A stretch of DNA of 64,000 nucleotides from Auanema rhodensis (GCA_964057225.1 OZ059894.1:3596001-3660000), one strand, 5' to 3'; shown: positions 25,214 to 39,490, counted from the first letter of the stretch. Numbers and translations are program-made. Notes: generated by a model not told the origin, from the sequence alone.

Positions 25214-28205
25214 GTCATGGTTACCATGCACCAATATCAATAAAAATCCGTTTTTAGACTAATATGGACATGGGGAATCTAATTTTGAAAACCGCATCCC
25301 TTTATCTTTCACGTGAAGCGAGTTACATACCAAGTGCACATCACGTGTACACTTAATTAGCATAAATTAAAGTTCACGTAAATTTCAAAGTCATGGTTAC
25401 CATGCACCAATATCAATAAAAATTTTTTTTTAGACTAATATGGACATGGGGAATCTAATTTTGAAAACCGCATCCCTTTATCTTTCACCTGAAGCGAGTT
25501 ACATACCAAGTGCACATCACGTGTACACTTAATAAGCATAAATTAAAGTTCACGTAAATTTCAAAGTCATGGTTACCATGCACCAATATCAATAAAAATT
25601 TTTTTTTAGACTAATATGGACATGGGGAATCTAATTTTGAAAACCGCATCCCTTTATCTTTCACCTGAAGCGAGTTACATATCAAGTGCACATCACGTGT
25701 ACACTTAATAAGCATAAATTAAAGTTCACGTAAATTTCAAAGTCATGGTTACCATCCACCAATATCAACAAAAATTTGTTTTTAGACTAATATGGACATG
25801 GGGAATCTAATTTTGAAAACCGCATCTCTTCATCTTTTACGTGAAGCGAGTTACATACCAAGTGCACATCACGTGTACACTTAATTAGCATAAATTAAAG
25901 TTCACGTAAATTTCAAAGTCATGGTTACCATCCACCAATATCAATAAAAATTTGTTTTTAGACTAATATGGAAATGGGGAATCTAATTTTGAAAACCGCA
26001 TCTCTTCATCTTTCACGTGAAGCAAGTTACATACCAAGTGCACATCATGTGTACACTTAATTAGCATAAATTAAAGTTCACGTAAATTTTAAAGTCATGG
26101 TTACCATGCACCAATATCAATAAAAATTTGTTTTTAGACTAATATGGACATGGGGAATCTAATTTTGAAAACCGCATCCCTTTATCTTTCACGTGAAGCA
26201 AGTTACATACCAAGTGCACATCATGTGTACACTTAATTAGCATAAATTAAAGTTCACGTAAATTTCAAAGTCATGGTTACCATCCACCAATATCAACAAA
26301 AATTTGTTTTTAGACTAATATGGACATGGGGAATCTAATTTTGAAAACCGCATCTCTTTATCTTTCACGTGAAGCGAGTTACATACCAAGTGCACATCAC
26401 GTGTACATTTAATTAGCATAAATTAAAGTTCACGTAAATTTCAAAGTCATGGTTACCATCCACCAATATCAACAAAAATTTGTTTTTAGACTAATATGGA
26501 CATGGGGAATCTAATTTTGAAAACCGCATCCCTTTATCTTTCACGTGAAGCAAGTTACATACCAAGTGCACATCATGTGTACACTTAATTAGCATAAATT
26601 AAAGTTCACGTAAATTTTAAAGTCATGGTTACCATGCACCAATATCAATAAAAATTTGTTTTTAGACTAATATGGACATGGGGAATCTAATTTTGAAAAC
26701 CGCATCCCTTTATCTTTCACGTGAAGCAAGTTACATACCAAGTGCACATCATGTGTACACTTAATTAGCATAAATTAAAGTTCACGTAAATTTCAAAGTC
26801 ATGGTTACCATCCACCAATATCAACAAAAATTTGTTTTTAGACTAATATGGACATGGGGAATCTAATTTTGAAAACCGCATCTCTTCATCTTTCACGTGA
26901 AGCGAGTTACATACCAAGTGCACATCACGTGTACACTTAATTAGCATAAATTAAAGTTCACGTAAATTTTAAAGTCATGGTTACCATGCACCAATATCAA
27001 TAAAAATTTGTTTTTAGACTAATATGGACATGGGGAATCTAATTTTGAAAACCGCATCTCTTTATCTTTGACGTGAAGCGAGTTACATACCGAGTGCACA
27101 TCACGTGTACACTTAATTAGCATAAATTAAAGTTCACTTAAATTTCAAAGTCATGGTTACCATCCACCAATATCAACAAAAATTTGTTTTTAGACTAATA
27201 TGGACATGGGGAATCTAATTTTGAAAACCGCATCTCTTCATCTTTTACGTGAAGCGAGTTACATACCAAGTGCACATCACGTGTACACTTAATTAGCATA
27301 AATTAAAGTTCACGTAAATTTCAAAGTCATGGTTACCATCCACCAATATCAATAAAAATTTGTTTTTAGACTAATATGGACATGGGGAATCTAATTTTGA
27401 AAACCGCATCCCTTTATCTTTCACGTGAAGCAAGTTACATACCAAGTGCACATCATGTGTACACTTAATTAGCATAAATTAAAGTTCACGTAAATTTTAA
27501 AGTCATGGTTACCATGCACCAATATCAATAAAAATTTGTTTTTAGACTAATATGGACATGGGGAATCTAATTTTGAAAACCGCATCTCTTCATCTTTCAC
27601 GTGAAGCGAGTTACATACCAAGTGCACATCACGTGTACACTTAATAAGCATAAATTAAAGTTCACGTAAATTTCAAAGTCATGGTTACCATGCACGAATA
27701 TCAATAAAAATTCGTTTTTAGACTAATATGGACATGAGGAATCTAATTTTGAAAACCGCATCTCTTCATCTTTCACGTGAAGCGAGTTACATACCAAGTG
27801 CACATCATGTGTACACTTAATTAGCATAAATTAAAGTTCACGTAAATTTCAAAGTCATGGTTACCATGCACCAATATTAATAAAAATTTGTTTTTAGACT
27901 AATATGGACATGGGGAATCTAATTTTGAAAACCGCATCTCTTTATCTTTGACGTGAAGCGAGTTACATACCAAGTGCACATCATGTGTACACTTAATTAG
28001 CATAAATTAAAGTTCACGTAAATTTCAAAGTCATGGTTACCATCCACCAATATCAACAAAAATGTGTTTTTAGACTAATATGGACATGGGGAATCTAATT
28101 TCGAAAAGCGCATCTCTTCATCTTTCACGTGAAGCGAGTTACATACCAAGTGCACATCATGTGTACACTTAATTAGCATAAATTAAAGTTCACGTAAATT
28201 TCAAA
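25214..28205. repeat. Mixed monomer block without a long HOR
   Basis: It includes two adjacent near-identical D-type monomers with cacctgaag (25390 and 25566), the second marked by acatatcaag. A partial 528-bp trimer repeat follows, with ttttaaag/ccctttatc monomers at 26094 and 26622. An accgagtg marker near 27091 is otherwise shared only with 19525 and 45951. From 27,493 it joins the copy of the window's left edge. A private 'gcacgaat' lies near 27694. Confidence 0.7.
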
Positions 28206-29974
28206 GTCATGGTTACCATGCACCAATATCAATAAAAATTTTTTTTTAGACTAATATGGACATGGGGAATCTAATTTTGAAAACCGCATCCCTTTATCTT
28301 TCACGTGAAGCGAGTTACATACCAAGTGCACATCACGTGTACACTTAATAAGCATAAATTAAAGTTCACGTAAATTTCAAAGTCATGGTTACCATGCACC
28401 AATATCAATAAAAATTCGTTTTTAGACTAATATGGACATGAGGAATCTAATTTTTTTGAAAACCGCATCTCTTCATCTTTCACGTGAAGCAAGTTACATA
28501 CCAAGTGCACATCATGTGTACACTCAATTAGCATAAATTAAAGTTCACGTAAATTTCAAAGTCATGGTTACCATGCACCAATATTAATAAAAATTTGTTT
28601 TTAGACTAATATGGACATGGGGAATCTAATTTTGAAAACCGCAACTCTTTATCTTTGACGTAAAGCGAGTTACATACCAAGTGCACATCATGTGTACACT
28701 TAATTAGCATAAATTAAAGTTCACGTAAATTTTAAAGTCATGGTTGCCATGCACCAATATCAATAAAAATTTGTTTTTAGACTAACATGGAAATGGGGAA
28801 TCTAATTTTGAAAACCGCATCTCTTTATCTTTCACGTGAAGCGAGTTACATACCAAGCGCACATCATGTGTACACTTAATTAGCATAAATTAAAGTTCAC
28901 GTAAATTTCAAAGTCATGGTTACCATGCACCAATATCAATAAAAATTTGTTTTTAGACTAATATGGACATGGGGAATCTAATTTTTTTGAAAACCGCATC
29001 TCTTCATCTTTCACGTGAAGCAAGTTACATACCAAGTGCACATCATGTGTACACTTAATTAGCATAAATTAAAGTTCACGTAAATTTCAAAGTCATGGTT
29101 ACCATGCACCAATATCAATAAAAATTTTTTTTTAGACTAATATGGACATGGGGAATCTAATTTTGAAAACCGCATCCCTTTATCTTTCACGTGAAGCGAG
29201 TTACATACCAAGTGCACATCACGTGTACACTTAATAAGCATAAATTAAAGTTCACGTAAATTTCAAAGTCATGGTTACCATGCACCAATATCAATAAAAA
29301 TTCGTTTTTAGACTAATATGGACATGAGGAATCTAATTTTTTTGAAAACCGCATCTCTTCATCTTTCACGTGAAGCAAGTTACATACCAAGTGCACATCA
29401 TGTGTACACTCAATTAGCATAAATTAAAGTTCACGTAAATTTCAAAGTCATGGTTACCATGCACCAATATTAATAAAAATTTGTTTTTAGACTAATATGG
29501 ACATGGGGAATCTAATTTTGAAAACCGCAACTCTTTATCTTTGACGTAAAGCGAGTTACATACCAAGTGCACATCATGTGTACACTTAATTAGCATAAAT
29601 TAAAGTTCACGTAAATTTTAAAGTCATGGTTACCATGCACCAATATTAATAAAAATTTGTTTTTAGACTAATATGGACATGGGGAATCTAATTTTGAAAA
29701 CCGCAACTCTTTATCTTTGACGTAAAGCGAGTTACATACCAAGTGCACATCATGTGTACACTTAATTAGCATAAATTAAAGTTCACGTAAATTTTAAAGT
29801 CATGGTTGCCATGCACCAATATCAATAAAAATTTGTTTTTAGACTAACATGGAAATGGGGAATCTAATTTTGAAAACCGCATCTCTTTATCTTTCACGTG
29901 AAGCGAGTTACATACCAAGCGCACATCATGTGTACACTTAATTAGCATAAATTAAAGTTCACGTAAATTTCAAA
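28206..29974. repeat. 886-bp five-monomer HOR, fourth block
   Basis: D 28206, E 28382, F' 28561, G 28737, H 28913, D 29092, E 29268, F' 29447, F' 29623 and G 29799. The aactc marker lies at 28643 and 29529 (886 bp apart) and again at 29705, showing that one F' monomer was duplicated in tandem. Confidence 0.85.
29447..29798. repeat. Single-monomer tandem duplication of F'
   Basis: Two adjacent F' monomers, each with aactc and gacgtaaag, in a block where every related block has one. This is the smallest duplication step seen here, 176 bp. The second copy begins with ttttaaag rather than tttcaaag, because it follows an F' tail. Confidence 0.85.
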
Positions 29975-31379
29975 GTCATGGTTACCATGCACCAATATCA
30001 ATAAAAATTTGTTTTTAGACTAATATGGACATGGGGAATCTAATTTTGAAAACCGCATCTCTTTATCTTTGACGTAAAGCGAGTTACATACCAAGTGCAC
30101 ATCATGTGTACACTTAATTAGCATAAATTAAAGTTCACGTAAATTTCAAAGTCATGGTTACCATTCACCAATATTAATAAAAATTTGTTTTTAGACTAAT
30201 ATGGAAATGGGGAATCTAATTTTGAAAACCGCATCTCTTCATCTTTCACGTGAAGCGAGTTACATACCAAGTGCACATCATGTGTACACTTAATTAGCAT
30301 AAATTAAAGTTCACGTAAATTTCAAAGTCATGGTTACCATGCACCAATATCAATAAAAATTTGTTTTTAGACTAATATGGACATGGGGAATCTAATTTTG
30401 AAAACCGCATCTCTTTATCTTTCACGTGAAGCGAGTTACATACCAAGTGCACATCATGTGTACACTTAATTAGCATAAATTAAAGTTCACGTAAATTTCA
30501 AAGTCATGGTTGCCATGCACCAATATCAATAAAAATTTGTTTTTAGACTAATTTGGAAATGGGGAATCTATTTTGAAAACCGCATCTCTTCATCTTTCAC
30601 GTGAAGCGAGTTACATACCAAGTGCACATCACGTGTACACTTAATTAGCATAAATTGAAGTTCACGTAAATTTCAAAGTCATGGTTACCATGCACCAATA
30701 TCAATAAAAATTTGTTTTTAGACTAATATGGAAATGGGGAATCTAATTTTGAAAACCGCATCTCTTTATCTTTGACGTAAAGCGAGTTACATACCAAGTG
30801 CACATCATGTGTACACTTAATTAGCATAAATTAAAGTTCACGTAAATTTCAAAGTCATGGTTACCATGCACCAATATCAATAAAAATTTGTTTTTAGACT
30901 AATTTGGAAATGGGGAATCTATTTTGAAAACCGCATCTCTTTATCTTTCACGTGAAGCGAGTTACATACCAAGTGCACATCACGTGTACATTTAATTAGC
31001 ATAAATTAAAGTTCACGTAAATTTCAAAGTCATGGTTACCATCCACCAATATCAACAAAAATGTGTTTTTAGACTAATATGGACATGGGGAATCTAATTT
31101 CGAAAAGCGCATCTCTTCATCTTTCACGTGAAGCGAGTTACATACCAAGTGCACATCATGTGTACACTTAATTAGCATAAATTAAAGTTCACGTAAATTT
31201 CAAAGTCATGGTTACCATCCACCAATATCAATAAAAATTTGTTTTTAGACTAATTTGGAAATGGGGAATCTATTTTGAAAACCGCATCTCTTCATCTTTC
31301 ACGTGAAGCGAGTTACATACCAAGTGCACATCACGTGTACACTTAATTAGCATAAATTAAAGTTCACGTAAATTTCAAA

Positions 31380-32973
31380 GTCATGGTTACCATGCACCAA
31401 TATCAATAAAAATTTTTTTTTAGACTAATATGGACATGGGGAATCTAATTTTGAAAACCGCATCCCTTTATCTTTCACGTGAAGCGAGTTACATACCAAG
31501 TGCACATCACGTGTACACTTAATAAGCATAAATTAAAGTTCACGTAAATTTCAAAGTCATGGTTACCATGCACCAATATCAATAAAAATTCGTTTTTAGA
31601 CTAATATGGACATGAGGAATCTAATTTTTTTGAAAACCGCATCTCTTCATCTTTCACGTGAAGCAAGTTACATACCAAGTGCACATCATGTGTACACTCA
31701 ATTAGCATAAATTAAAGTTCACGTAAATTTCAAAGTCATGGTTACCATGCACCAATATTAATAAAAATTTGTTTTTAGACTAATATGGACATGGGGAATC
31801 TAATTTTGAAAACCGCAACTCTTTATCTTTGACGTAAAGCGAGTTACATACCAAGTGCACATCATGTGTACACTTAATTAGCATAAATTAAAGTTCACGT
31901 AAATTTTAAAGTCATGGTTGCAATGCACCAATATCAATAAAAATTTGTTTTTAGACTAACATGGAAATGGGGAATCTATATTTGAAAACCGCATCTCTTT
32001 ATCTTTCACGTGAAGCGAGTTACATACCAAGCGCACATCATGTGTACACTTAATTAGCATAAATTAAAGTTCACGTAAATTTCAAAGTCATGGTTACCAT
32101 GCACCAATATCAATAAAAATTTGTTTTTAGACTAATATGGACATGGGGAATCTAATTTTTTTGAAAACCGCATCTCTTCATCTTTCACGTGAAGCAAGTT
32201 ACATACCAAGTGCACATCATGTGTACACTTAATTAGCATAAATTAAAGTTCACGTAAATTTCAAAGTCATGGTTACCATGCACCAATATCAATAAAAATT
32301 TTTTTTTAGACTAATATGGACATGGGGAATCTAATTTTGAAAACCGCATCCCTTTATCTTTCACGTGAAGCGAGTTACATACCAAGTGCACATCACGTGT
32401 ACACTTAATAAGCATAAATTAAAGTTCACGTAAATTTCAAAGTCATGGTTACCATGCACCAATATCAATAAAAATTCGTTTTTAGACTAATATGGACATG
32501 AGGAATCTAATTTTTTTGAAAACCGCATCTCTTCATCTTTCACGTGAAGCAAGTTACATACCAAGTGCACATCATGTGTACACTCAATTAGCATAAATTA
32601 AAGTTCACGTAAATTTCAAAGTCATGGTTACCATGCACCAATATTAATAAAAATTTGTTTTTAGACTAATATGGACATGGGGAATCTAATTTTGAAAACC
32701 GCAACTCTTTATCTTTGACGTAAAGCGAGTTACATACCAAGTGCACATCATGTGTACACTTAATTAGCATAAATTAAAGTTCACGTAAATTTTAAAGTCA
32801 TGGTTGCCATGCACCAATATCAATACAAAATTTGTTTTTAGACTAACATGGAAATGGGGAATCTAATTTTGAAAACCGCATCTCTTTATCTTTCAAGTGA
32901 AGCGAGTTACATACCAAGCGCACATCATGTGTACACTTAATTAGCATAAATTAAAGTTCACGTAAATTTCAAA
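31380..32973. repeat. 886-bp five-monomer HOR, fifth block
   Basis: D 31380, E 31556, F' 31735, G 31911, H 32087, D 32266, E 32442, F' 32621 and G 32797, with aactc at 31817 and 32703. Private changes are gttgcaatg near 31918, 'ctatatttg' near 31976, a one-base insertion 'caatacaaaa' near 32821 that makes the last G monomer 177 bp, and 'caagtgaag' near 32894. The offset from the second block is 26,075 bp before the insertion. Confidence 0.85.
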
Positions 32974-33501
32974 GTCATGGTTACCATGCACCAATATCAA
33001 TAAAAATTTGTTTTTAGACTAATATGGACATGGGGAATCTAATTTTGAAAACCGCATCTCTTTATCTTTGACGTAAAGCGAGTTACATACCAAGTGCACA
33101 TCATGTGTACACTTAATTAGCATAAATTAAAGTTCACGTAAATTTCAAAGTCATGGTTACCATTCACCAATATTAATAAAAATTTGTTTTTAGACTAATA
33201 TGGAAATGGGGAATCTAATTTTGAAAACCGCATCTCTTCATCTTTCACGTGAAGCGAGTTACATACCAAGTGCACATCATGTGTACACTTAATTAGCATA
33301 AATTAAAGTTCACGTAAATTTCAAAGTCATGGTTACCATGCACCAATATCAATAAAAATTTGTTTTTAGACTAATATGGACATGGGGAATCTAATTTTGA
33401 AAACCGCATCTCTTTATCTTTCACGTGAAGCGAGTTACATACCAAGTGCACATCATGTGTACACTTAATTAGCATAAATTAAAGTTCACGTAAATTTCAA
33501 A

Positions 33502-33676
33502 GTCATGGTTGCCATGCACCAATATCAATAAAAATTTGTTTTTAGACTAATTTGGAAATGGGGAATCTATTTTGAAAACCGCATCTCTTTATCTTTGACG
33601 TAAAGCGAGTTACATACCAAGTGCACATCACGTGTACACTTAATAAGCATAAATTGAAGTTCACGTAAATTTCAAA
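33502..33676. repeat. Hybrid 175-bp monomer, probable recombination junction
   Basis: It starts as the gttgcc C-type monomer seen at 7426 and 30503 (ctaatttgg, 1-bp deletion). It then switches to the tctttatctttgacgtaaagc middle of the next type (7601) and ends with cacgtg, ttaataagc and aaattgaag. The parental order 7426-7601-7777-7952 has three monomers before the D monomer; here there is one. A deletion of two monomers by out-of-register exchange explains it. Confidence 0.7.
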
Positions 33677-36600
33677 GTCATGGTTACCATGCACCAATAT
33701 CAATAAAAATTTTTTTTAGACTAATATGGACATGGGGAATCTAATTTTGAAAACCGCATCCCTTTATCTTTCACGTGAAGCGAGTTACATACCAAGTGCA
33801 CATCACGTGTACACTTAATAAGCATAAATTAAAGTTCACGTAAGTTTCAAAGTCATGGTTACCATGCACCAATATCAATAAAAATTCGTTTTTAGACTAA
33901 TATGGACATGAGGAATCTAATTTTTTTGAAAACCGCATCTCTTCATCTTTCACGTGAAGCGAGTTACATACCAAGTGCACATCATGTGTACACTCAATTA
34001 GCATAAATTAAAGTTCACGTAAATTTCAAAGTCATGGTTACCATGCACCAATATTAATAAAAATTTGTTTTTAGACTAATATGGACATGGGGAATCTAAT
34101 TTTGAAAACCGCATCTCTTTATCTTTGACGTGAAGCGAGTTACATACCAAGTGCACATCACGTGTACACTTAATAAGCATAAATTAAAGTTCACGTAAAT
34201 TTCAAAGTCATGGTTACCATGCACCAATATCAATAAAAATTTGTTTTTAGACTAACATGGACATGGGGAATCTAATTTTGAAAACCGCATCTCTTTATCT
34301 TTCACGTGAAGCGAGTTACATACCAAGTGCACATCACGTGTACATTTAATTAGCATAAATTAAAGTTCACGTAAATTTCAAAGTCATGGTTACCATCCAC
34401 CAATATCAACAAAAATGTGTTTTTAGACTAATATGGACATGGGGAATCTAATTTCGAAAAGCGCATCTCTTCATCTTTCACGTGAAGCGAGTTACATACC
34501 AAGTGCACATCACGTGTACACTTAATAAGCATAAATTAAAGTTCACGTAAATTTCAAAGTCATGGTTACCATGCACCAATATCAATAAAAATTTGTTTTT
34601 AGACTAATTTGGAAATGGGGAATCTATTTTGAAAACCGCATCTCTTCATCTTTCACGTGAAGCGAGTTACATACCAAGTGCACATCACGTGTACACTTAA
34701 TTAGCATAAATTAAAGTTCACGTAAATTTCAAAGTCATGGTTACCATGCACCAATATCAATAAAAATTTGTTTTTAGACTAACATGGACATGGGGAATCT
34801 AATTTTGAAAACCGCATCTCTTTATCTTTCACGTGAAGCGAGTTACATACCAAGTGCACATCACGTGTACATTTAATTAGCATAAATTAAAGTTCACGTA
34901 AATTTCAAAGTCATGGTTACCATCCACCAATATCAACAAAAATGTGTTTTTAGACTAATATGGACATGGGGAATCTAATTTCGAAAAGCGCATCTCTTCA
35001 TCTTTCACGTGAAGCGAGTTACATACCAAGTGCACATCACGTGTACACTTAATTAGCATAAATTAAAGTTCACGTAAATTTCAAAGTCATGGTTACCATG
35101 CACCAATATTAATAAAAATTTGTTTTTAGACTAATATGGACATGGGGAATCTAATTTTGAAAACCGCATCTCTTTATCTTTGACGTGAAGCGAGTTACAT
35201 ACCAAGTGCACATCATGTGTACACTTAATTAGCATAAATTAAAGTTCACGTAAATTTCAAAGTCATGGTTACCATGCACCAATATCAATAAAAATTTGTT
35301 TTTAGACTAACATGGACATGGGGAATCTAATTTTGAAAACCGCATCTCTTTATCTTTCACGTGAAGCGAGTTACATACCAAGTGCACATCACGTGTACAT
35401 TTAATTAGCATAAATTAAAGTTCACGTAAATTTCAAAGTCATGGTTACCATCCACCAATATCAACAAAAATGTGTTTTTAGACTAATATGGACATGGGGA
35501 ATCTAATTTCGAAAACCGCATCTCTTCATCTTTCACGTGAAGCGAGTTACATACCAAGTGCACATCACGTGTACACTTAATTAGCATAAATTGAAGTTCA
35601 CGTAAATTTCAAAGTCATGGTTACCATGCACCAATATCAATAAAAATTTTTTTTTAGACTAATATGGACATGGGGAATCTAATTTTGAAAACCGCATCCC
35701 TTTATCTTTCACGTGAAGCGAGTTACATACCAAGTGCACATCACGTGTACACTTAATAAGCATAAATTAAAGTTCACGTAAGTTTCAAAGTCATGGTTAC
35801 CATGCACCAATATCAATAAAAATTCGTTTTTAGACTAATATGGACATGAGGAATCTAATTTTTTTGAAAACCGCATCTCTTCATCTTTCACGTGAAGCGA
35901 GTTACATACCAAGTGCACATCATGTGTACACTCAATTAGCATAAATTAAAGTTCACGTAAATTTCAAAGTCATGGTTACCATGCACCAATATTAATAAAA
36001 ATTTGTTTTTAGACTAATATGGACATGGGGAATCTAATTTTGAAAACCGCATCTCTTTATCTTTGACGTGAAGCGAGTTACATACCAAGTGCACATCACG
36101 TGTACACTTAATAAGCATAAATTAAAGTTCACGTAAATTTCAAAGTCATGGTTACCATGCACCAATATCAATAAAAATTTGTTTTTAGACTAACATGGAC
36201 ATGGGGAATCTAATTTTGAAAACCGCATCTCTTTATCTTTCACGTGAAGCGAGTTACATACCAAGTGCACATCACGTGTACATTTAATTAGCATAAATTA
36301 AAGTTCACGTAAATTTCAAAGTCATGGTTACCATCCACCAATATCAACAAAAATGTGTTTTTAGACTAATATGGACATGGGGAATCTAATTTCGAAAAGC
36401 GCATCTCTTCATCTTTCACGTGAAGCGAGTTACATACCAAGTGCACATCACGTGTACACTTAATAAGCATAAATTAAAGTTCACGTAAATTTCAAAGTCA
36501 TGGTTACCATGCACCAATATCAATAAAAATTTGTTTTTAGACTAATTTGGAAATGGGGAATCTATTTTGAAAACCGCATCTCTTCATCTTTCACGTGAAG

Positions 36601-39315
36601 CGAGTTACATACCAAGTGCACATCACGTGTACACTTAATTAGCATAAATTAAAGTTCACGTAAATTTCAAAGTCATGGTTACCATGCACCAATATCAATA
36701 AAAATTTGTTTTTAGACTAACATGGACATGGGGAATCTAATTTTGAAAACCGCATCTCTTTATCTTTCACGTGAAGCGAGTTACATACCAAGTGCACATC
36801 ACGTGTACATTTAATTAGCATAAATTAAAGTTCACGTAAATTTCAAAGTCATGGTTACCATCCACCAATATCAACAAAAATGTGTTTTTAGACTAATATG
36901 GACATGGGGAATCTAATTTCGAAAAGCGCATCTCTTCATCTTTCACGTGAAGCGAGTTACATACCAAGTGCACATCACGTGTACACTTAATTAGCATAAA
37001 TTAAAGTTCACGTAAATTTCAAAGTCATGGTTACCATGCACCAATATTAATAAAAATTTGTTTTTAGACTAATATGGACATGGGGAATCTAATTTTGAAA
37101 ACCGCATCTCTTTATCTTTGACGTGAAGCGAGTTACATACCAAGTGCACATCATGTGTACACTTAATTAGCATAAATTAAAGTTCACGTAAATTTCAAAG
37201 TCATGGTTACCATGCACCAATATCAATAAAAATTTGTTTTTAGACTAACATGGACATGGGGAATCTAATTTTGAAAACCGCATCTCTTTATCTTTCACGT
37301 GAAGCGAGTTACATACCAAGTGCACATCACGTGTACATTTAATTAGCATAAATTAAAGTTCACGTAAATTTCAAAGTCATGGTTACCATCCACCAATATC
37401 AACAAAAATGTGTTTTTAGACTAATATGGACATGGGGAATCTAATTTCGAAAAGCGCATCTCTTCATCTTTCACGTGAAGCGAGTTACATACCAAGTGCA
37501 CATCACGTGTACACTTAATAAGCATAAATTAAAGTTCACGTAAATTTCAAAGTCATGGTTACCATGCACCAATATCAATAAAAATTTGTTTTTAGACTAA
37601 TTTGGAAATGGGGAATCTATTTTGAAAACCGCATCTCTTCATCTTTCACGTGAAGCGAGTTACATACCAAGTGCACATCACGTGTACACTTAATTAGCAT
37701 AAATTGAAGTTCACGTAAATTTCAAAGTCATGGTTACCATGCACCAATATCAATAAAAATTTTTTTTTAGACTAATATGGACATGGGGAATCTAATTTTG
37801 AAAACCGCATCCCTTTATCTTTCACGTGAAGCGAGTTACATACCAAGTGCACATCACGTGTACACTTGATAAGCATAAATTAAAGTTCACGTAAGTTTCA
37901 AAGTCATGGTTACCATGCACCAATATCAATAAAAATTCGTTTTTAGACTAATATGGACATGAGGAATCTAATTTTTTTGAAAACCGCATCTCTTCATCTT
38001 TCACGTGAAGCGAGTTACATACCAAGTGCACATCATGTGTACACTCAATTAGCATAAATTAAAGTTCACGTAAATTTCAAAGTCATGGTTACCATGCACC
38101 AATATTAATAAAAATTTGTTTTTAGACTAATATGGACATGGGGAATCTAATTTTGAAAACCGCATCTCTTTATCTTTGACGTGAAGCGAGTTACATACCA
38201 AGTGCACATCACGTGTACACTTAATAAGCATAAATTAAAGTTCACGTAAATTTCAAAGTCATGGTTACCATGCACCAATATCAATAAAAATTTGTTTTTA
38301 GACTAACATGGACATGGGGAATCTAATTTTGAAAACCGCATCTCTTTATCTTTCACGTGAAGCGAGTTACATACCAAGTGCACATCACGTGTACATTTAA
38401 TTAGCATAAATTAAAGTTCACGTAAATTTCAAAGTCATGGTTACCATCCACCAATATCAACAAAAATGTGTTTTTAGACTAATATGGACATGGGGAATCT
38501 AATTTCGAAAAGCGCATCTCTTCATCTTTCACGTGAAGCGAGTTACATACCAAGTGCACATCACGTGTACACTTAATAAGCATAAATTAAAGTTCACGTA
38601 AATTTCAAAGTCATGGTTACCATGCACCAATATCAATAAAAATTTGTTTTTAGACTAATTTGGAAATGGGGAATCTATTTTGAAAACCGCATCTCTTCAT
38701 CTTTCACGTGAAGCGAGTTACATACCAAGTGCACATCACGTGTACACTTAATTAGCATAAATTGAAGTTCACGTAAATTTCAAAGTCATGGTTACCATGC
38801 ACCAATATCAATAAAAATTTTTTTTTAGACTAATATGGACATGGGGAATCTAATTTTGAAAACCGCATCCCTTTATCTTTCACGTGAAGCGAGTTACATA
38901 CCAAGTGCACATCACGTGTACACTTAATAAGCATAAATTAAAGTTCACGTAAGTTTCAAAGTCATGGTTACCATGCACCAATATCAATAAAAATTTGTTT
39001 TTAGACTAATATGGACATGAGGAATCTAATTTTTTTGAAAACCGCATCTCTTCATCTTTCACGTGAAGCGAGTTACATACCAAGTGCACATCATGTGTAC
39101 ACTCAATTAGCATAAATTAAAGTTCACGTAAATTTCAAAGTCATGGTTACCATGCACCATTATCAATAAAAATTTGTTTTTAGACTAATATGGACATGGG
39201 GAATCTAATTTTGAAAACCGCATCTCTTTATCTTTGACGTGAAGCGAGTTACATACCAAGTGCACATCACGTGTACACTTAATAAGCATAAATTAAAGTT
39301 CACGTAAATTTCAAA
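33677..39315. repeat. 1,058-bp HOR family, third block (longest)
   Basis: Starts are 33677 D, 33852 E, 34031 F, 34207 A, 34383 B, 34559 C, 34734 A, 34910 B, 35086 F, 35262 A, 35438 B/C hybrid, 35614 D, 35790 E, 35969 F, 36145 A, 36321 B, 36497 C, 36672 A, 36848 B, 37024 F, 37200 A, 37376 B, 37552 C, 37727 D, 37903 E, 38082 F, 38258 A, 38434 B, 38610 C, 38785 D, 38961 E and 39140 F. It holds the twelve-monomer 2,113-bp variant at 36,145 and an eleven-monomer 1,938-bp version at 34,207. The E monomer at 38961 has tttg instead of ttcg, as in its partner at 13946. Confidence 0.9.
35438..35613. repeat. Hybrid B/C monomer
   Basis: Its front is type B (ccatccacc, tcaacaaaaatgtg, ctaatttcg). Its back is type C (gaaaaccgc, cacgtg, ttaattagc, aaattgaag). 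The neighbouring order is A-[B/C]-D, where both sister copies (12185 and 37200) have A-B-C-D. One crossover between B and C, between 'ctaatttcgaaaa' and 'ccgcatc', removes one 175-bp monomer and explains why this HOR is 1,938 bp rather than 2,113. Confidence 0.8.
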
Positions 39316-39490
39316 GTCATGGTTACCATGCACCAATATCAATAAAAATTTGTTTTTAGACTAATTTGGAAATGGGGAATCTATTTTGAAAACCGCATCT
39401 CTTCATCTTTCACGTGAAGCGAGTTACATACCAAGTGCACATCACGTGTACACTTAATTAGCATAAATTGAAGTTCACGTAAATTTCAAA

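Larger units (their letters stand above)
27493..30850. repeat. Segmental copy of the window's left edge
   Basis: Matches 1-3,180 at offset 27,492, then 27,668 after one extra monomer. It contains the 886-bp HOR order and the following attcacc and C-type monomers. The left boundary cannot be set, because its partner runs off the window. Confidence 0.8.
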
